Assembly (NCBI GenBank): GCA_025526915.1
Contig: JAHLKH010000062.1
Coordinates: 62,001 to 126,000 of the forward strand
Origin: Entophlyctis helioformis
Taxonomy: Eukaryota > Chytridiomycota > Chytridiomycetes > Chytridiales > Chytriomycetaceae
DNA length: 64,000 nucleotides
Reading direction: 5' to 3'
Shown one piece after another: positions 28,301 to 42,700 of this stretch. How positions within the stretch are numbered: position 1 is the stretch's first letter; every line of letters starts with the position of its first letter. The notes under the pieces were generated by a model. That model had not been told where the DNA came from. It ran no database searches and saw only the letters and a program-made list of their open reading frames with translations. The translations under genes and the position numbers were made by a program.

Positions 28301-31300
28301 GCACAAGCTCAACCGGCTCGCAGTCGGAGTTGCAGCCCGCTCAGCCCGCCCAGCCCGCTCAGCCCGCTCAGCCTGTTGCCTTGTCTTCGCCCTCGCCCTC
28401 GAGCTCCGCATCGGCCAGCTTGTCAACTGCCCCCGTTGGCCGATCCGCCAGCCTTCACGGTTCAAGCGTCGGTGCAGCCGGCTCTGCATCTCCACCGTCT
28501 TTGACACAGGACGTCACTGTCGTCAATCCCTTGTTTGGCAATCTCGACAGCATGGCCGACGCCATTGTTGGCGCAAGCGACTTTGCTGCCATATCCGCGG
28601 CCATCTCATCGTCTCTGCCGCCGTCACGCTCCTCCACCCGTCCAGGCACCCCCGTCCAGATCCTGCAACAGCAGCTGCACCAGGCCCAACAAAAGCAACT
28701 GCTGCTGCAACAGCAGACATTGGCTTCAGACCTCGCATCGTCTCCTTCACAAGCAACGCCGCCTCTGACGCATCCCAGCACACCACCAAGACAACATTCA
28801 CAGACAAAGCTGGCATCCATCGCAGATCCGACAATAGCAGCCAGTGGCGCCAGCGATCCAGCATTATCAGCAGCATCACACGGCTGCTCCGTCCATCTCG
28901 ACTGCATCACTTGTACTGCCAGAGTCGGCGGCCATTACGGAAAACTCGCCGCTGATGACCATGATGATCGACGCGTCGCCCCTTCTGGGCACCATCCTGG
29001 AAGCGTCTGCCGAAGACAGCAACAATCGGCTCGCCATATCTGATTCGGCAAAGCCGCCGTCTCTTTTGGCCCCGTCAATCGCTGGCACCTCGGCATCCCA
29101 GACCGTGCAGTCTGAGCCACCAGCGGCCATCAGCGTCAACATCCACTCTGCTCACATGCCGTCATCCGCCGTGCCATCGTCTGCATCATCAGCGCCACAT
29201 GCAGGCTCAAGCACAACATCGCCAACGTCGTCAACGGAATCGCCCAAACACTACCGAGACCGCGATCCTGTCGAAGTCGGCCGCTTGCTCTTTGACGCTG
29301 CGCTTCCCGGCGTGTCGTTCAGCACAACATCACTCATCATTGGCAAGGGTGACGAGTACCACAACGTTGTACTGGTCAGCTATATGGACTGCTTCGACTT
29401 TGAGGGCGTCGGGCTCGACGAGGCGTTTCGCCGAATGTGCGACAAGCTCCAGCTGGCTGGCGAGACGCAGATGGTTGATCGCATCTTGTACCAGTTCTCA
29501 CGGCGATACTGGGACTGCAATCCAAAGTACCAGCCCATGTACCGCAGCATCGGTATGTCGGTTGCAGACTGCTTCCGTGTTCATGCTGGAAACTCGCGCT
29601 GACACGGCTCCCCCGCCATCTTGCAGACATTGTATACGGCATCCTGTTTTCGATTGTACTCCTCAATACCGACCTGCACATTGTCAATATCGGCAACAAT
29701 CAGAGCAAGCGGATGAACCGCAAGACGTTCATGAAGAACACCATCGCACTCGTGGACACCATGATTGAAAAGGACAATCGTGTAAAGGAAGACGTGGACC
29801 TCAACAACGAACTGCTCAAGAAATGGAAGCGCGACCTAGAACTCCTCTTGCGCGACCTGTACACGTCCGTTTCGACCAACCGCATCATCAAGACCATCGG
29901 AGCCCGCAAAGCGCCACGTCGGCCGTCAGCGGTGCGTCTCCTGCGACGCCGCTGCTGTCTGCCCACACCGGACTGAGCACATCGCAGCACGAGCCGCACA
30001 GCGCCCCAGGGTCGGCCGTTGGTGCCCCCGACTCTGCTCATGGCCAGCAGGCCCAGCAGTCTGCGTCGCCTCGGCTGGTGCGCGAAAGCTCCAACTGGTC
30101 TCTGTCGTCCGTCCAGTCGACAGGATCCATTTTCCTGCCGCAAGAAAAGGAGAGAGGGTCGCGCTTTTCGACCAACTTCTTCCGCAGCAAGAAGAGCGGC
30201 CCTGTCCCGGGTGCGAGCGGTGTGCACGACAAGAGCATCCTCGGGTTCCTTCGCGCAACTGCAGTCGACTCGGGGTCATCGGGACATGGACACGCCACAT
30301 CGTCTGGATCTTATGACAGCTCGCCTAATCTGGCGACGGATGGCCATGGCGGTCATGGCGGTCATGGTGGCCACGGTGGACACGGTCCGAGTGCACTCAG
30401 CAGCAGTTTTGGGGGCGGCTCGAGCGGATTCCTCCGCACGTCTCTGCCGAGGAAAGCCGAAACGGTGCTGGACGGCTTGCTGATCCGCAAACATCTGTAC
30501 GAGCGTGCCGACCTGCGTGCCAAGAATCGGCGATGGACCAAGCTGTGGTGCATGCTCAATGTGCATCCAGACCGCGGCGTTGAGCTCGTCACGTACAAGA
30601 CTGCGCGCGACATCAAGACAGACTCGTTCGATGCACATGAAATGGCTCAGAGCCATGTTCCCTATTCTACAGCGGCGTTGGGCGGCGGGTATCGCGTGCC
30701 AGGCAATGCAACGCCTGTCAACTATTCGGGATCCAATCTGGCGCAAGATCCTCTTTCGCTGTTTGGCCAGGTTCTGCACCGGTCATCCATGGACACGCTG
30801 CCGGCCAATCTGCCGCTTCCGGACGCGCCGACGACGCGGAGCAGCATGGACATTGTGCATTCGCCGCCCACAGTGCAGCGGGAAACGACCCGTAAAAGGT
30901 CAGAGACGCTGCCGTCGTCCTATTCGCTGTCTGCAGGCATCGCAAGCTTGTTTTCAAGCGGAGGCAATGCGAGCAATTCGACTGTGGCGGGCAAGATGGC
31001 TGCATCTGGCACGACGCAAGAGACGGTAGCTGCCCATGCAGCCATCAGCAGCTATGAAGGCACCAGCGGCGCAACCATTGCACCGCCAAGCGGCAGTGGC
31101 GAGGTGGGCAGCGGGGGCCACGCCGGCCCAGCAACCCCTTCGATCCTGTCGTCAGCATCCAGCAACCGGCAATCGTTCAGCACAACCACATCCAGCCCCG
31201 AACGGCACCGCAGCTTCGACTTTGGCGTCACATCCTCTGCGACACCGCGTCTGAGCACAGCAGGGTCCGGCGTGCTGTCCAGCCCAAACGCAGGCAACGC

Positions 31301-34300
31301 CACGCCTGGCACGCCAGGCAGCGTCTCGCACACTCCGACGCTGGGAAACCAGCTGGTCATCAAGCTCAGCGGCCAGGAAGCCGAGTCGTTTTCGATCCTG
31401 CATGCCTACGCGTCGGCATACCAGAAAGCCTACTCGACAAGCCGCCCGCACGTCATGACGCTCAAGCTCGCCAACGGAAACGAGTATCTGTTCCATGCAC
31501 CGACGTCGCAGGCCCTCAATGACTGGGTGCGCACCATCAACTACTGGGCGGCACGCAAGAGCAAGGAGCCCATGCGCGGCGCAGCGAGTAGCATGGAATA
31601 CGGGTGGAACTGGATCCTGTGGGAGCGGCGTGCGGCCGGAGCGACTGGCACGGCATCGAGCGTTGTTTCCACGCCGCTGAGCGCGATCGTGTCGCCGGTT
31701 GTGGGGTCGTTGCCCATGCCTACCAGGCAGGACAGTATCTCGAGTACGAGCAGCTCTGGAGTCCACGGCGCGTCGATGGATGGGCCGACACGGAGCGGAC
31801 GGAGCCTGGACAGCGATGACTCGGCTACCCGTGCGGCTTCATTGGCCATGTCTGCCACGAGCTCGTCGTCTGCTGGATTGGATAGCGCAGCATCTACTAG
31901 CAGTGGTGGGAGCAGTAAGCCTGCTGCTGCTACTGCTGCCGCGGCCTCGCCTGGGACGCCATCTACGCCGCGGACAGCGGGCAGTCTGCAGCATCAGGCT
32001 GGTGCCGGTACTGGTGCTCGAAAATCCGTCAAGCCAAAGGTTGCAGAGTGGTTTGCGCCAACTGGCTATGGCCATGTTGTCAGCCAACTGAGCGAGGTAT
32101 GTCTTGAACCATGTCACGCATCGCGGCTGTTGTTGCTCACACTTGTTGCATGGCTTTCCAGGATGCACAATTAGCTGCCATGCGGCGACAGGTCGATCTC
32201 ATCAAGGCAGACATGGTCGAGCACCTCAGCTTCAAGGATCCGATTGAGAAGTTTGTATGTCCGACCGCGTCCCGCTCGTGTCTGTGCTCATCCAATTGAC
32301 ATGTAAAACACATGCACAGTTTGCCGATGTGCCCAGCTCGCACAACCGCGCCATGCTCAACTGGAACCGACGGCTCAAGTTCTTTGAGGTCGAGGTGCAA
32401 AAGTACACAACCTATGTGCGTGCCATCACGGAGCACCAGACCCAAGCAGCGCAGCCGTCCGGCCAGATCTACATCCAGCAGGGTCTGTCGGACGGCTCGC
32501 TGGCGCACGCGCACACCGACCAGTCCGTGTTTGACTCGCCCATGTCCATGTCAGTGCGTCCGCTCTCAGCCGCGCTGTCGATCACGTCGTCTGCATCTGG
32601 GTTTGCAACGGCCACCACCACACCAACGTCCGCCGCCAGCCACACGCAACCAGAGGCGCTGCCCATACATCACGACCAAGACGACGGCAGCTTGCCGTTG
32701 AGCGGCATGATGAGTCTGGGCATGTCTGGACCGCCGCAGCTGACCTCCAGCAACGGGTTTCTGCGCAACAATCTCAAGTCCATCTCGGAAGACGAGCAGG
32801 CGCCACCGTCACCGCCTTCTGACAGGCTGGCTGCTGGCGACAGGCCGGCGCAGGCAGACTCGGGCAACACGGACCAGCTGTCCACGGTGCCGTCGCTTGG
32901 CAATGGATCGGCATCGCTGCCACCGCTTGCGCCTGTGCTGTCCACGACGCGACTGACGCCTGCGAACGCATCGTCGCCACTTTCTTCGTCCTCTAGCCGA
33001 TAGTCGCATCCCCTTTTCTATTAAAATATATACGCTCTGGCATCCCACTGCTGCCCTTTATTCGGCTGATCGGCTTGCTGGCATCGACCGGTCTTAGCCA
33101 GGACCGACACGGGGGATATCGTGGTGCTCGGACAAGGACTCCAGATACGCATTGAAGTCCTGGCATTGGACAGCAGACAGCACGAGTGAGCACGAGCAGC
33201 GGGATGGCGGCAGACGGCATAGCATGGCATTGTGGCTTACAGCGACCCGCTCCTTGTGCGACTTGGATGCCAGCTTCTCTGCCTTGGCTTCCAGCTGCAT
33301 GCACGGCCGATGCGCATCGCATCTGTCAGTCGCCTGCACGGCCCGGCACCAACAACACATACACACCACACTCACCCGTTTCCGTTGCGCCTGCTCAAAC
33401 TTGAGCTCGGCGTCCGTCTTTCGCCGTCCAGACCCTGCGCTGCCTGCCGACGCAGCCTCGCCGCCGCCCGCTGCCGACCCGTCGCCCTGACTCTGCAGGC
33501 GACTCAGTTCCTGGGCCACGCCGGCCGCTGCACCTGCCGAATCCGTGGTGGTGGACTTCTTCTTCTTCTTCCTGTGCATGGCGAGTGTGTGTGAGAGTCA
33601 AGCTGCAGGTGGGGGTGACGGCATATGCGGTGATGAGAGCAGGCCGGCCACTTGCTTCTTGTCCACACCGCCGCTCTTGACGCCTTTCAGCTTGAGCGCT
33701 CCTGGGACGAAGCCGGAATCCATGTGGTCAGTTGGGAAAGCCGGCGGTTCAAGGCGAGCATGTGGGCGATGCGCGGCGGATGCCAATGGACGATCTGGTC
33801 AGCGGCGGCTGGGTCTCGGCCAGTGCCACGGCGCATGTCTTGGAGTTCTGGGTCAAGGAGTTTCCCGTGCCGCAGATCCATGTCGACATCCAAGTCGATC
33901 TGCACAAGGCGGGCGTTGTGTTCAACGGCACCAAGATCGCTTGATACGCTCAGCTGGATCTGCCATTGACAGCGACTGTGGCTCTTGCCCGTCCTCTCGT
34001 TTCTACATTGACTTATGTGTGGTGTGTGTGCAGTCTCTCGTGTGGCTTCGACGGCAATGAACTTGGCTGTATTGACCAGCACATGCGGTGTTGGGGCCGT
34101 GTAGGAGGCAGGCAGCGACGCCTGGAAGCGATCCCACATGGACGCCATCGTGTGGCCAGCCGGGATCTGCATCTGCTGCTCAAACAGGCTGCGTGTCCAC
34201 GGCTGCATGGCGAGCGTCGCATTCAGCTGCTGCACGCGCTGGCCTATCCCCGTCCGCGTCCCTGTCCCCGCACTCGCCGGCTCCAGCCAGTCCAAAAAGT

Positions 34301-35397
34301 ACGCCGTGCGGCTGTAGCCATCCGTCCACCTGCCTCCGCGCTGCCGCGTCCAGTGCGGCGGTGCCAGCCCGCCACGCAGCCGCACAAGGTCGGCCAGCCC
34401 CTCGACGAACCATCCAGGCGCTGACCCAAACCCGTTGTGCTGCACCACATGCACCGCCTCGTGCAGCATCACGCCGTCCATCTCGCCGCGAAGCAGCTCG
34501 ACGTTCTGGCCGACGCGCTCAAACACGGACGCCATGTACCGCACCGACACGTGGATGGCCTTGCCGGGCCGCGTTCCGTTGCCGGCTGCACCAGCTGCAC
34601 CGGCTGCACCGTGCACGGGGATGGCTGCATCGACGGTATGCGCCACGCCGTCAAAGTCGCGGACAACCAGCCGCACGCCTGCAATGTGCCGTGGCGCATC
34701 GGCCTCTCTGCCGGCATACAGCGCACGCAGCGCACCAGCCGTCGCCTCGGCAAGCCACGCAACCGGATCTGGAATGGCGAGACGGAAGCGTGCGGCGGCG
34801 GCCGGATCGACAGCCGCCATGTCGGCCGAGTACTCGTAGACGGGCAGGCCGTCGGGGCCGACTGGCGACATGTGAAGCGCGCGCCGCTGTGCAGCCACGT
34901 CGGCGAGCAGGTCCTGCTGGTATGCCGTCCATGCGGCGGCAAGCGGCACGCCTGTGATGGCCTCCCACAGCGCAGGCGACCACTGCGACGATCCCGATGC
35001 CAGCACAAGCGCCGCCGTAAGCGCTGGCACGACGTCCCGGCACACATGAGTGTCGACCCAGTCGAGGAAGAAGGCGACGGTCGAGAACCCAGATGCCCAC
35101 GGGTCGTGGTCGTGGTCGTTGTCGTCGTCGTCTGGCGACGGGATCGATGGCGAGCGAGTCCAGTGCGGCGGCGCCAGTCCAGCACGCAGCCGCGCATAGT
35201 CTGCGACGCCAGACACCAGCCCGCCGGGAACGTCTGTGCCGGGCCGTGGCCGCCACAGCGTCGAGACGAGGGCAAACACCACGAGGCCCTCGAGCTCTGC
35301 CTGCGAGCGCGCGCTGCCGTCTGCCCGCTCGACGTCGCGCAGATACGCCGCCGACAGCCTGATGCACAGCGTGGTGCCTGCCGCCTGCGGTGCCGGC

Positions 35398-35449
<52 letters not shown>

Positions 35450-36700
35450 GATGCGGTGGCAGTGGACCGCCAGAGCGGGTCGACATGTCAACGAGACCCT
35501 CCATGGCGCCGTCCAGCACAACATCGACGGCCAAGTCGCTGCCCTCCAGACCAAGCCCCAGAGCGAGCCGCACGCCGTCACGCAGCCGCTCGGCAGCCAC
35601 ACCAGCAGCGGCCATGCGAAGGCGTTGTGATGGATCGGTCGGCAAGTGCAGCTGGTGCACAGATCCGATGCAGCAGCCAGCCAGTCGACAGCCGCCTTCA
35701 CATGGCAGAAACCACGCATGGTATCTGGCACTGTGCGGCGTGCGGCGGCGTATCTGTCACCATCCGGTGATGGAGTCGGCTTGGTGATGGAGTGTGTGGT
35801 TTAGAAGCTCATGGGTTCAGGTGCTCATCGAGCCGAGCTCAGCAAGACACGCACTGGCGTGCTCTGTGACGGCCACCAGACGGCCGCTGCCAGGCAGCAC
35901 GCCTGAGCCGTCGCGGCCGGCCCTTTGCACAGCAGCTGATTTCCAGGACGCAGAGCCACAAAGCAACGCCGCTTGGTTTGGTGATCCATGCGTCTGGTTG
36001 GGAACACTCGGCTCGCTCACAAGCAGCAAGGAGTGGCAACAGCCGTTGAGGAGCCCGCGGGACTGGCGGCAGCCTCGACCTCGAGTTTCCAAACCAGCCA
36101 TCGCATTTGGCCCAATGACGGCCGAATCGGGATCTGGGAGAGCGTCTGCGCTGGCTCAGCCTGCGCTGTGCACCAGCACCGAGTGCAGCCATCCAAGCCA
36201 CGGACATGTGCCCATGGGGCCAGCGACTGCTGTTGCTGCTGCTTGGCAGGCCGCTGCGACTGGTCGACAAGCGACTGCTCGACAAGCGACTGCTGGAGAG
36301 GCGGCTCGCCAAGCCAGCGCCGCACACACAGCTTTGCAGTCTGCACACCACGGCCCACACGGCCAGCTTGGCCGGCACCAGACGCCTCATTTCCACCTGC
36401 ACGACAGCATCCGCTCGCATCGTCAGTCCAGCCTTTGGCACCACGCCGTCACCAGCCAGCCGCTGCCGCCCTCACACTCGCCTGCACACTCGCCCACACC
36501 CTCGCCCGCATCGTCATCCACCTCACCTGCCGCCCGTTCAAGCCTGCACATGCAGCAGCCACAGTTGCTGAGGGACGATCCTTTGACAGCTCAAGGGCAT
36601 GATGCACAACCATCCGTAACCACCGGCATGGACACAGCCTTGCAGCCAGCGCCTGCGCCAACTGAGCCCGCAGACGTCGATGGTGCTGCCCAACAAACGC

Positions 36701-36740
<40 letters not shown>

Positions 36741-39700
36741 TCGGTCTTGGCCTGCTGCTGCTGCTGCTGCTGTTGCGGCCGAGCCTGCGACAACGACTGG
36801 CCGATGTGCACAGCGTCGCTCTGATCAGATCCAGGCGGTGAGTCTGTGCTTGTCATCCTGTCCCGTTCCAACCTGCTGTCTGCTTGCCAAGATCGCTGAT
36901 AATCCGCCTCCGTGCCTCCGTGTCCTGCTCCGTGTCCTGCTCCGCGTGTCCCGGTTTGTGCCTGCTTGCCGCTGTGCACGTGCCGCGCGTCTGTGTCGCT
37001 GAGCACAGATGGCGGGCCGACTGCGGGGATCGCTGCAGCGTGCATACGGCAAGCTGCTTGCCAACGGGTCGGTGGCATCAAGACCGGCGGCTGCAGCAGA
37101 AGAGCAGCCAGCAGCAGCACAGTCGCTGCAGGATCGCGTCCTGCCACCTCCTGCTCAGCGGCAGTCTTCAACAGCAGAGCAGCAGCAACGGCAGCAGATG
37201 ATGTGCTGCCATCACGCAGCAGCGTGCCACTGCCGCCGCTGTGGACAGCAACAGCAGCAGCAGCCACGGAAGCATCCGACGTTGACACTCGCAGCCACAC
37301 GCATGAGCTTGCAAGCCGGATGCCGCCACTGTCACATGCGGTCACTGCGCACATCCATCGGCACTCGTCATGGCCAGCACGCATGCCGCCACTGTCGCAG
37401 ATATCACGCACTGTGCATCCAACCGCAGACGCTGCGCATGGACCACCAACAGCAGCACCAACAGCCGTTGGCAGTCGCAGTCACACAGGCACCCGCAGAC
37501 ACTCGACCAGCTCAGGGATGCTGGATGCACCAGACATGAGCAGCGATCTCGACATATTCCATCTGTCGTCCTCGTAGCCAGCCTGCAACCGCTCCTCCTC
37601 TCGTTCTTTATTGCTATTCTTATCCACACGCTCTCGCTCATACACTTTCTAATACACGCACTGCTGATACAAGCTGTCCGTCGATGGCTCTCTCTGTCTG
37701 TCTGTCTGTCTGTTGGATTGTCCCTCTTTGTCTGTTATTGTCCCTCTGTCTGTGGCAGCCATCGACACCGTCGCACCACACACCCACGCAACGTGACTTG
37801 GTGTGGCAATGCCGCGTGTCGTTCATCCACCTGGCATGGCGCGTCTGACTCGATCGACACCACGGCCATGCCACTGCCATGCCACGGCCATGGCTATAAA
37901 AGCGGCGGCGCTTTGCATCCCATCTTGCTGCATCCCACCAGCACATCCCTCGTACCAACCACACAGGGCATGACTGCAACCCCACACAACAGCACAACCA
38001 CCACCATTCGCAGCAACACAACCGCCGCCAAGACCAACAGCACAACCACCGCACAACATGCCATCGCAACGCACGCCGCTCTGCCGTTCGCGTCCTCCTC
38101 GCAGCTCGCCGGATGGACTCTCCTGAGTGCCGCCATCGCCATGGCTGGCTGGTCCATCACCGGCGCTGTCGCTGCTCTTGCTGCTCTGGCTCGCTCCGAC
38201 ACGCTCGCCACGCTGTCGGCACTCGTCGTCAACATGACACTGCCTGCAGCACACCACTCCACCCACGCCTCGCAGGAGAGCCTGTTCAACGGCTCGCTCA
38301 ACGCATCCTCGCTTGGTCGTCGGCGTCATCCCACTCTGCACCACATGGCTCACACGGCTCGCACGGCTCTGCAGCCAGCCAGCCACACGGCGCGTTCTTG
38401 TCGTCTGCGTTTGGCGGTCTGGGTCTTGGCTCGCTTGACCTTGCCAGCGGCAGTCTGGCGGTCATGCTCATGGGATCGCTCGTTGCCGGACTCAAGTACG
38501 CACAGTCGTACATCTGGGGTCTGTCCGAGTCGCTGTTTGTCATGACGGCCGAACTGGACAGCAACGATGCTGCATATCTGTGAGTGTGTGCTCTGTGTGT
38601 GTGGCTGATCGCATGCCCATCTGCCTGCCACTCGCTTGCATCCCATCATCCCATCCCATCTCATCCATCATTGGCGTCAACACACTGACACTTGCGATCC
38701 ACGACCTCCCATTGCCATACAGCTGGGTGCTCACTTACGTTCCGAGCACGAGCTGTCCAAGCGTGCACGCACATTCACCGTCTCAACGTCCTTCCAGCAC
38801 ATGGTCGGCCAGAACGATCCATACTCGGACGGTGAATACGACGACGATGACGACGCCTATGGCAGCAACCGCAGGAAACCCATCCACTACCTGCCTGCAC
38901 CTGGCCGCTACTACTTTCTGTTCCGCGGCCGTCTCTTCTGGCTCACACGCGTGCGCCAGGAGGCCAGCAGGAACGGCAGCCGCTTCGAGTCGTCCAAGGA
39001 GTCCATCAAGCTGCAGACATACGGCTACTCGCGGTCCGTCATTGAGGATCTGTTCCAGGACATGCAGCAGCGGTACCTGGCCAAAGACGCCGCCAAGACC
39101 ATCGTGTACGGCCTGGGAACGTACAACAACTGGGTGCGTCTGTGTGCCAAGCCGATCCGCAGGCTGAACACGATTGTGCTGGCCAACGGACTCGCGGACG
39201 ACCTGCTTGCCGATGCGCGCGAGTTCCTGGCGTCCGAGGACTGGTACGCACAGCGCGGCATTCCGTACCGTCGCGGCTACCTGTTCCATGGTCCGCCGGG
39301 CACGGGGAAGAGCTCGTTTGTCGCCGCGCTTGCTGGCGCGCTGGAACTGGACGTGTATGTGCTCAGCCTGACGGGCTTTGGCATCAACGACAGTGCGCTC
39401 GTGGACATCTTTGCCGGCATTCCCAAGCGGTGCATTGTGCTCATGGAAGACGTTGATGCGCTGTTTGCCAAGCGCAAGCTCACGCACAGCAAGGGACTCG
39501 GAAAGGGCAACGGCGGCTGTGGCAATGACGGCAACGCGGCTGGCGGGACCCGAGCGGCGACAAGGACGGCAACGGCGACGGCGACAACAAGGACGACGAG
39601 GGGGCAGCCAACGGAATCTCGCTGTCGGGACTGCTGAATGCGCTCGACGGTCTGTCTGCGAGTGTGGGCCGCGTGCTGATCATGACCACGAACCAGATCG

Positions 39701-42700
39701 AGAAGCTGGACGACGCGCTGATCCGGCCAGGTCGCATCGACATGCGCGTGTGCTTTGACTTTGCGGCCCGCAGCCAGGTTGCGCAGCTGTTCTGCATGTT
39801 CTTTGCTGATCTCGCCGACATGGGCCGCCATGAATGCAGCAGTCAAAGCAGCATCGACAAGGGCGACCCTGCAGCACAGCTTGCCGCTCTGGCAGAAGAG
39901 TTTGCAGCCAAGGTGCCTGAGCGCACCATGTCGACTGCGCAGCTCAACGGGTTCCTCATGCGGTTCAAGAAAGATCCTGCTGCTGCTGTGGATGCTGCAG
40001 ATGCCTGGCTTGCGTCGCTGGCCGACCCTGACACTCGCCCTCAGCACGAACATGAATAAACAAGACTGGCGATGCCACCATCTGTCTGCTTGCACGATTG
40101 ACGCCATCGCTTCCATCAGCCATGGCATGCGTGTGCCACCAGGCGGGCTGCACGGTCACAGATGCAGCACGCCAGCTGCTCGCAGTCACCAGCAATTCAT
40201 GCGGTGTGCACCAGCCTTGTCTTGTGCAAGGACCACGACCAGCACAGCTTGCCTGCCTGTCAGTCTGTCAAGCGAGTGCAGTCACTTTCCTGAGAACTCA
40301 TTATGACGGGCTCGTGCTGCGATGCGCCGTGCCATGAAGCCCAGGCAGACTCGCTGACGGTCTGCACAAACTGCGGCACAGTCGTGTCTGCTGAGCTGCT
40401 GGTGGTCGGCAGCGATGCCACCACCGACGCCGACAAGGGCTTTTCGGTCACTCTAGGAGAGAGCCGGGCGAGAACAGAGCGCATGCGGTCAGGTACTGCG
40501 CCAGGCAGCTTCAAGGGCATTGCACAAATGGGCTTGGGCCGCACCATGTCCGAGCTGCGCAAGTCCAACCAGACGCAGCTGCTGCTCAGTGCAATCCACG
40601 CTCTCAGGGTGCCGCTGACTGTGCAGCACCCGACCATGCGCCTGTTCGAGACGGCCGTTGCCAAGAACGTCAGCCTGAATGGACGCCGGGGAGTCGCTGG
40701 GCTTGCCGTGTGTCTGATGCTCGCACTGCGGCAAATGTCCGTGCCCAAGCCACTGCCCGACATCCTCGTGAGTCACAGCCATGTCCACGTCAGCCAATGC
40801 GTCGACTGACCACTGACGCACGGCATTCCGTCAGCAATTCTTTGGCTGCGACCCAGCCTTGTTCGGCAGGATCTACCGTGCCATTCGCACAGTTGTTGCT
40901 GTCAGAGCGCCGCCTCTGGATCCAAGCACGTACATTGCCAGACTGTGCCACATCACCATGAGCGACAAGACAGACCCGTCCAAGCTTGCACGCTCGAGTC
41001 TCTGTCGCATGCTGCGATGCGGTTCGCCAAGCACGCATGGACGGATGTGGGTCGCAGGCCGAGCGGCATCGCCGTCGCAGCAGTTTCCATCGGCATCGAA
41101 GCACTGCTTGCAACGCGGATAAGCCCGCGTGCACGTGAAGAGCTTGCAGAGGCCGCAAAGACCACGCTGGCCACCGCACAATGTCGCCATGGCGAGCTCA
41201 AGCGGCTGATCATGGAGTATGCCAGACAGCTTCCGTTCTTCAAAGACGTCACCGAGCGCAACTTCTACAAGCTGCTGCTGGACATCCTTGGACGCGCTGA
41301 TATGATCCTGGCGCGCGCTTCGCGGAATGTGATACCTCCCGAATCGGTTCTGTCCGAGCCCAAGCCAGTATTCGCATCATCAAAGATAGAGGCGCTGGTT
41401 CGGATGACGAGGAGACTCTCGACTTAGGCGATCTGGATCAAGAGGTTCAGCAGCAAGCATCAGCTGGCTCTGGAAATGTGCCTCCGGATGATGCGGCGAT
41501 TGGATCAGACACGGACGACGACGAATCGTCGATTTCCACCCCACGAGCTGCGTCTGTGCCCGCATTGCCAATCACGGTGTTGAGGTCCACATCTTCGCTG
41601 CGGTTCAAAGAGGCGGTCAAGCGGCTTGTTGAGCGCGATGAGCGAGAGGCTGGCGGGCAAACGATCAAGCGGTCCAAGGCCGGCAATGCAACGCAGACCC
41701 AAACATCGATGGCGAATTCAGGCAGCGTTGGATTGCGGGCCGACCAATTGGCAACTGCCAGGCTTGGCGTGCCGCCATCCTTTGCAGCATCGGTCGCAAA
41801 CAACCAAGACCTCTCAGAGCGCATCAGCCGATCGCGACGCAGAGTCCGTCTCCTTCAGGACCCGCTCAATGTTGATGGCGGATTGGCCAATGCAAGGGAT
41901 GATGCCGCCATGGACGACAAGGACATGCTGATTGATGTGCTTGTGCTCCGCGGCATGGACGACAACACGATCTTGAATTCGCGGTTCAAGCGTGGCAGGC
42001 ATGGCGGCTGGTCTGCTGCCGGCTTTGCCTACCCCACCGGTGCCGATGATTGAGCTCGGTTGTATGTAATAAATGATACACTAGATATGCCATTGGCCAT
42101 CCAAGCCACTCGACGAACACCTGTTGTGTGGTCCATCGTTTTGATCTCATCTGAAGAATGGGCAACGATCTGCCATTCGTCGTGTTTGAGAGCGCCGCTG
42201 GATGGGTACTCGACTGTGCCAAAGCCGAGCTGGCTGCGAGTGCAGATGGCTGTCCCTGGATGCCCGATCCAGCAGACTACGACCTGCGAGCGCCGTACAT
42301 CAAAGCCAAGCCATGCGAGCCCGAGCTCGGTGCCGATTCGGCCGATGAAGGGGCTCGGCGCAAGAAGCGACGGAAAGTGCGAGCTGTTCAGGCAGAGGGC
42401 AAGTCGAGTGGTGCTCATGGTGCAGAGCAGCTCGCACAGCTGCACCGGCCCCGTGCAGAGATGCTGCAGAAGAGTCTTGCAGAGCTGCTTCAGGTGCTCG
42501 TGCAGCTGGATATCTGGCGCAGGGTTCAAGCGTCGGCACAGGCCAAGTTCACGACCAGCAAGCTGCACATGCCTCTCAAAGGCCAGAGGCTGCGTTTGCC
42601 CGAGGCGCTGGCACTGAGCTGGATCTCGTGCAGTTTGGCCAGCTTGCTGGCATGGCTGTCATGCCACAGTTTGGTGGTGCATCTGGAGATGCCCACAACG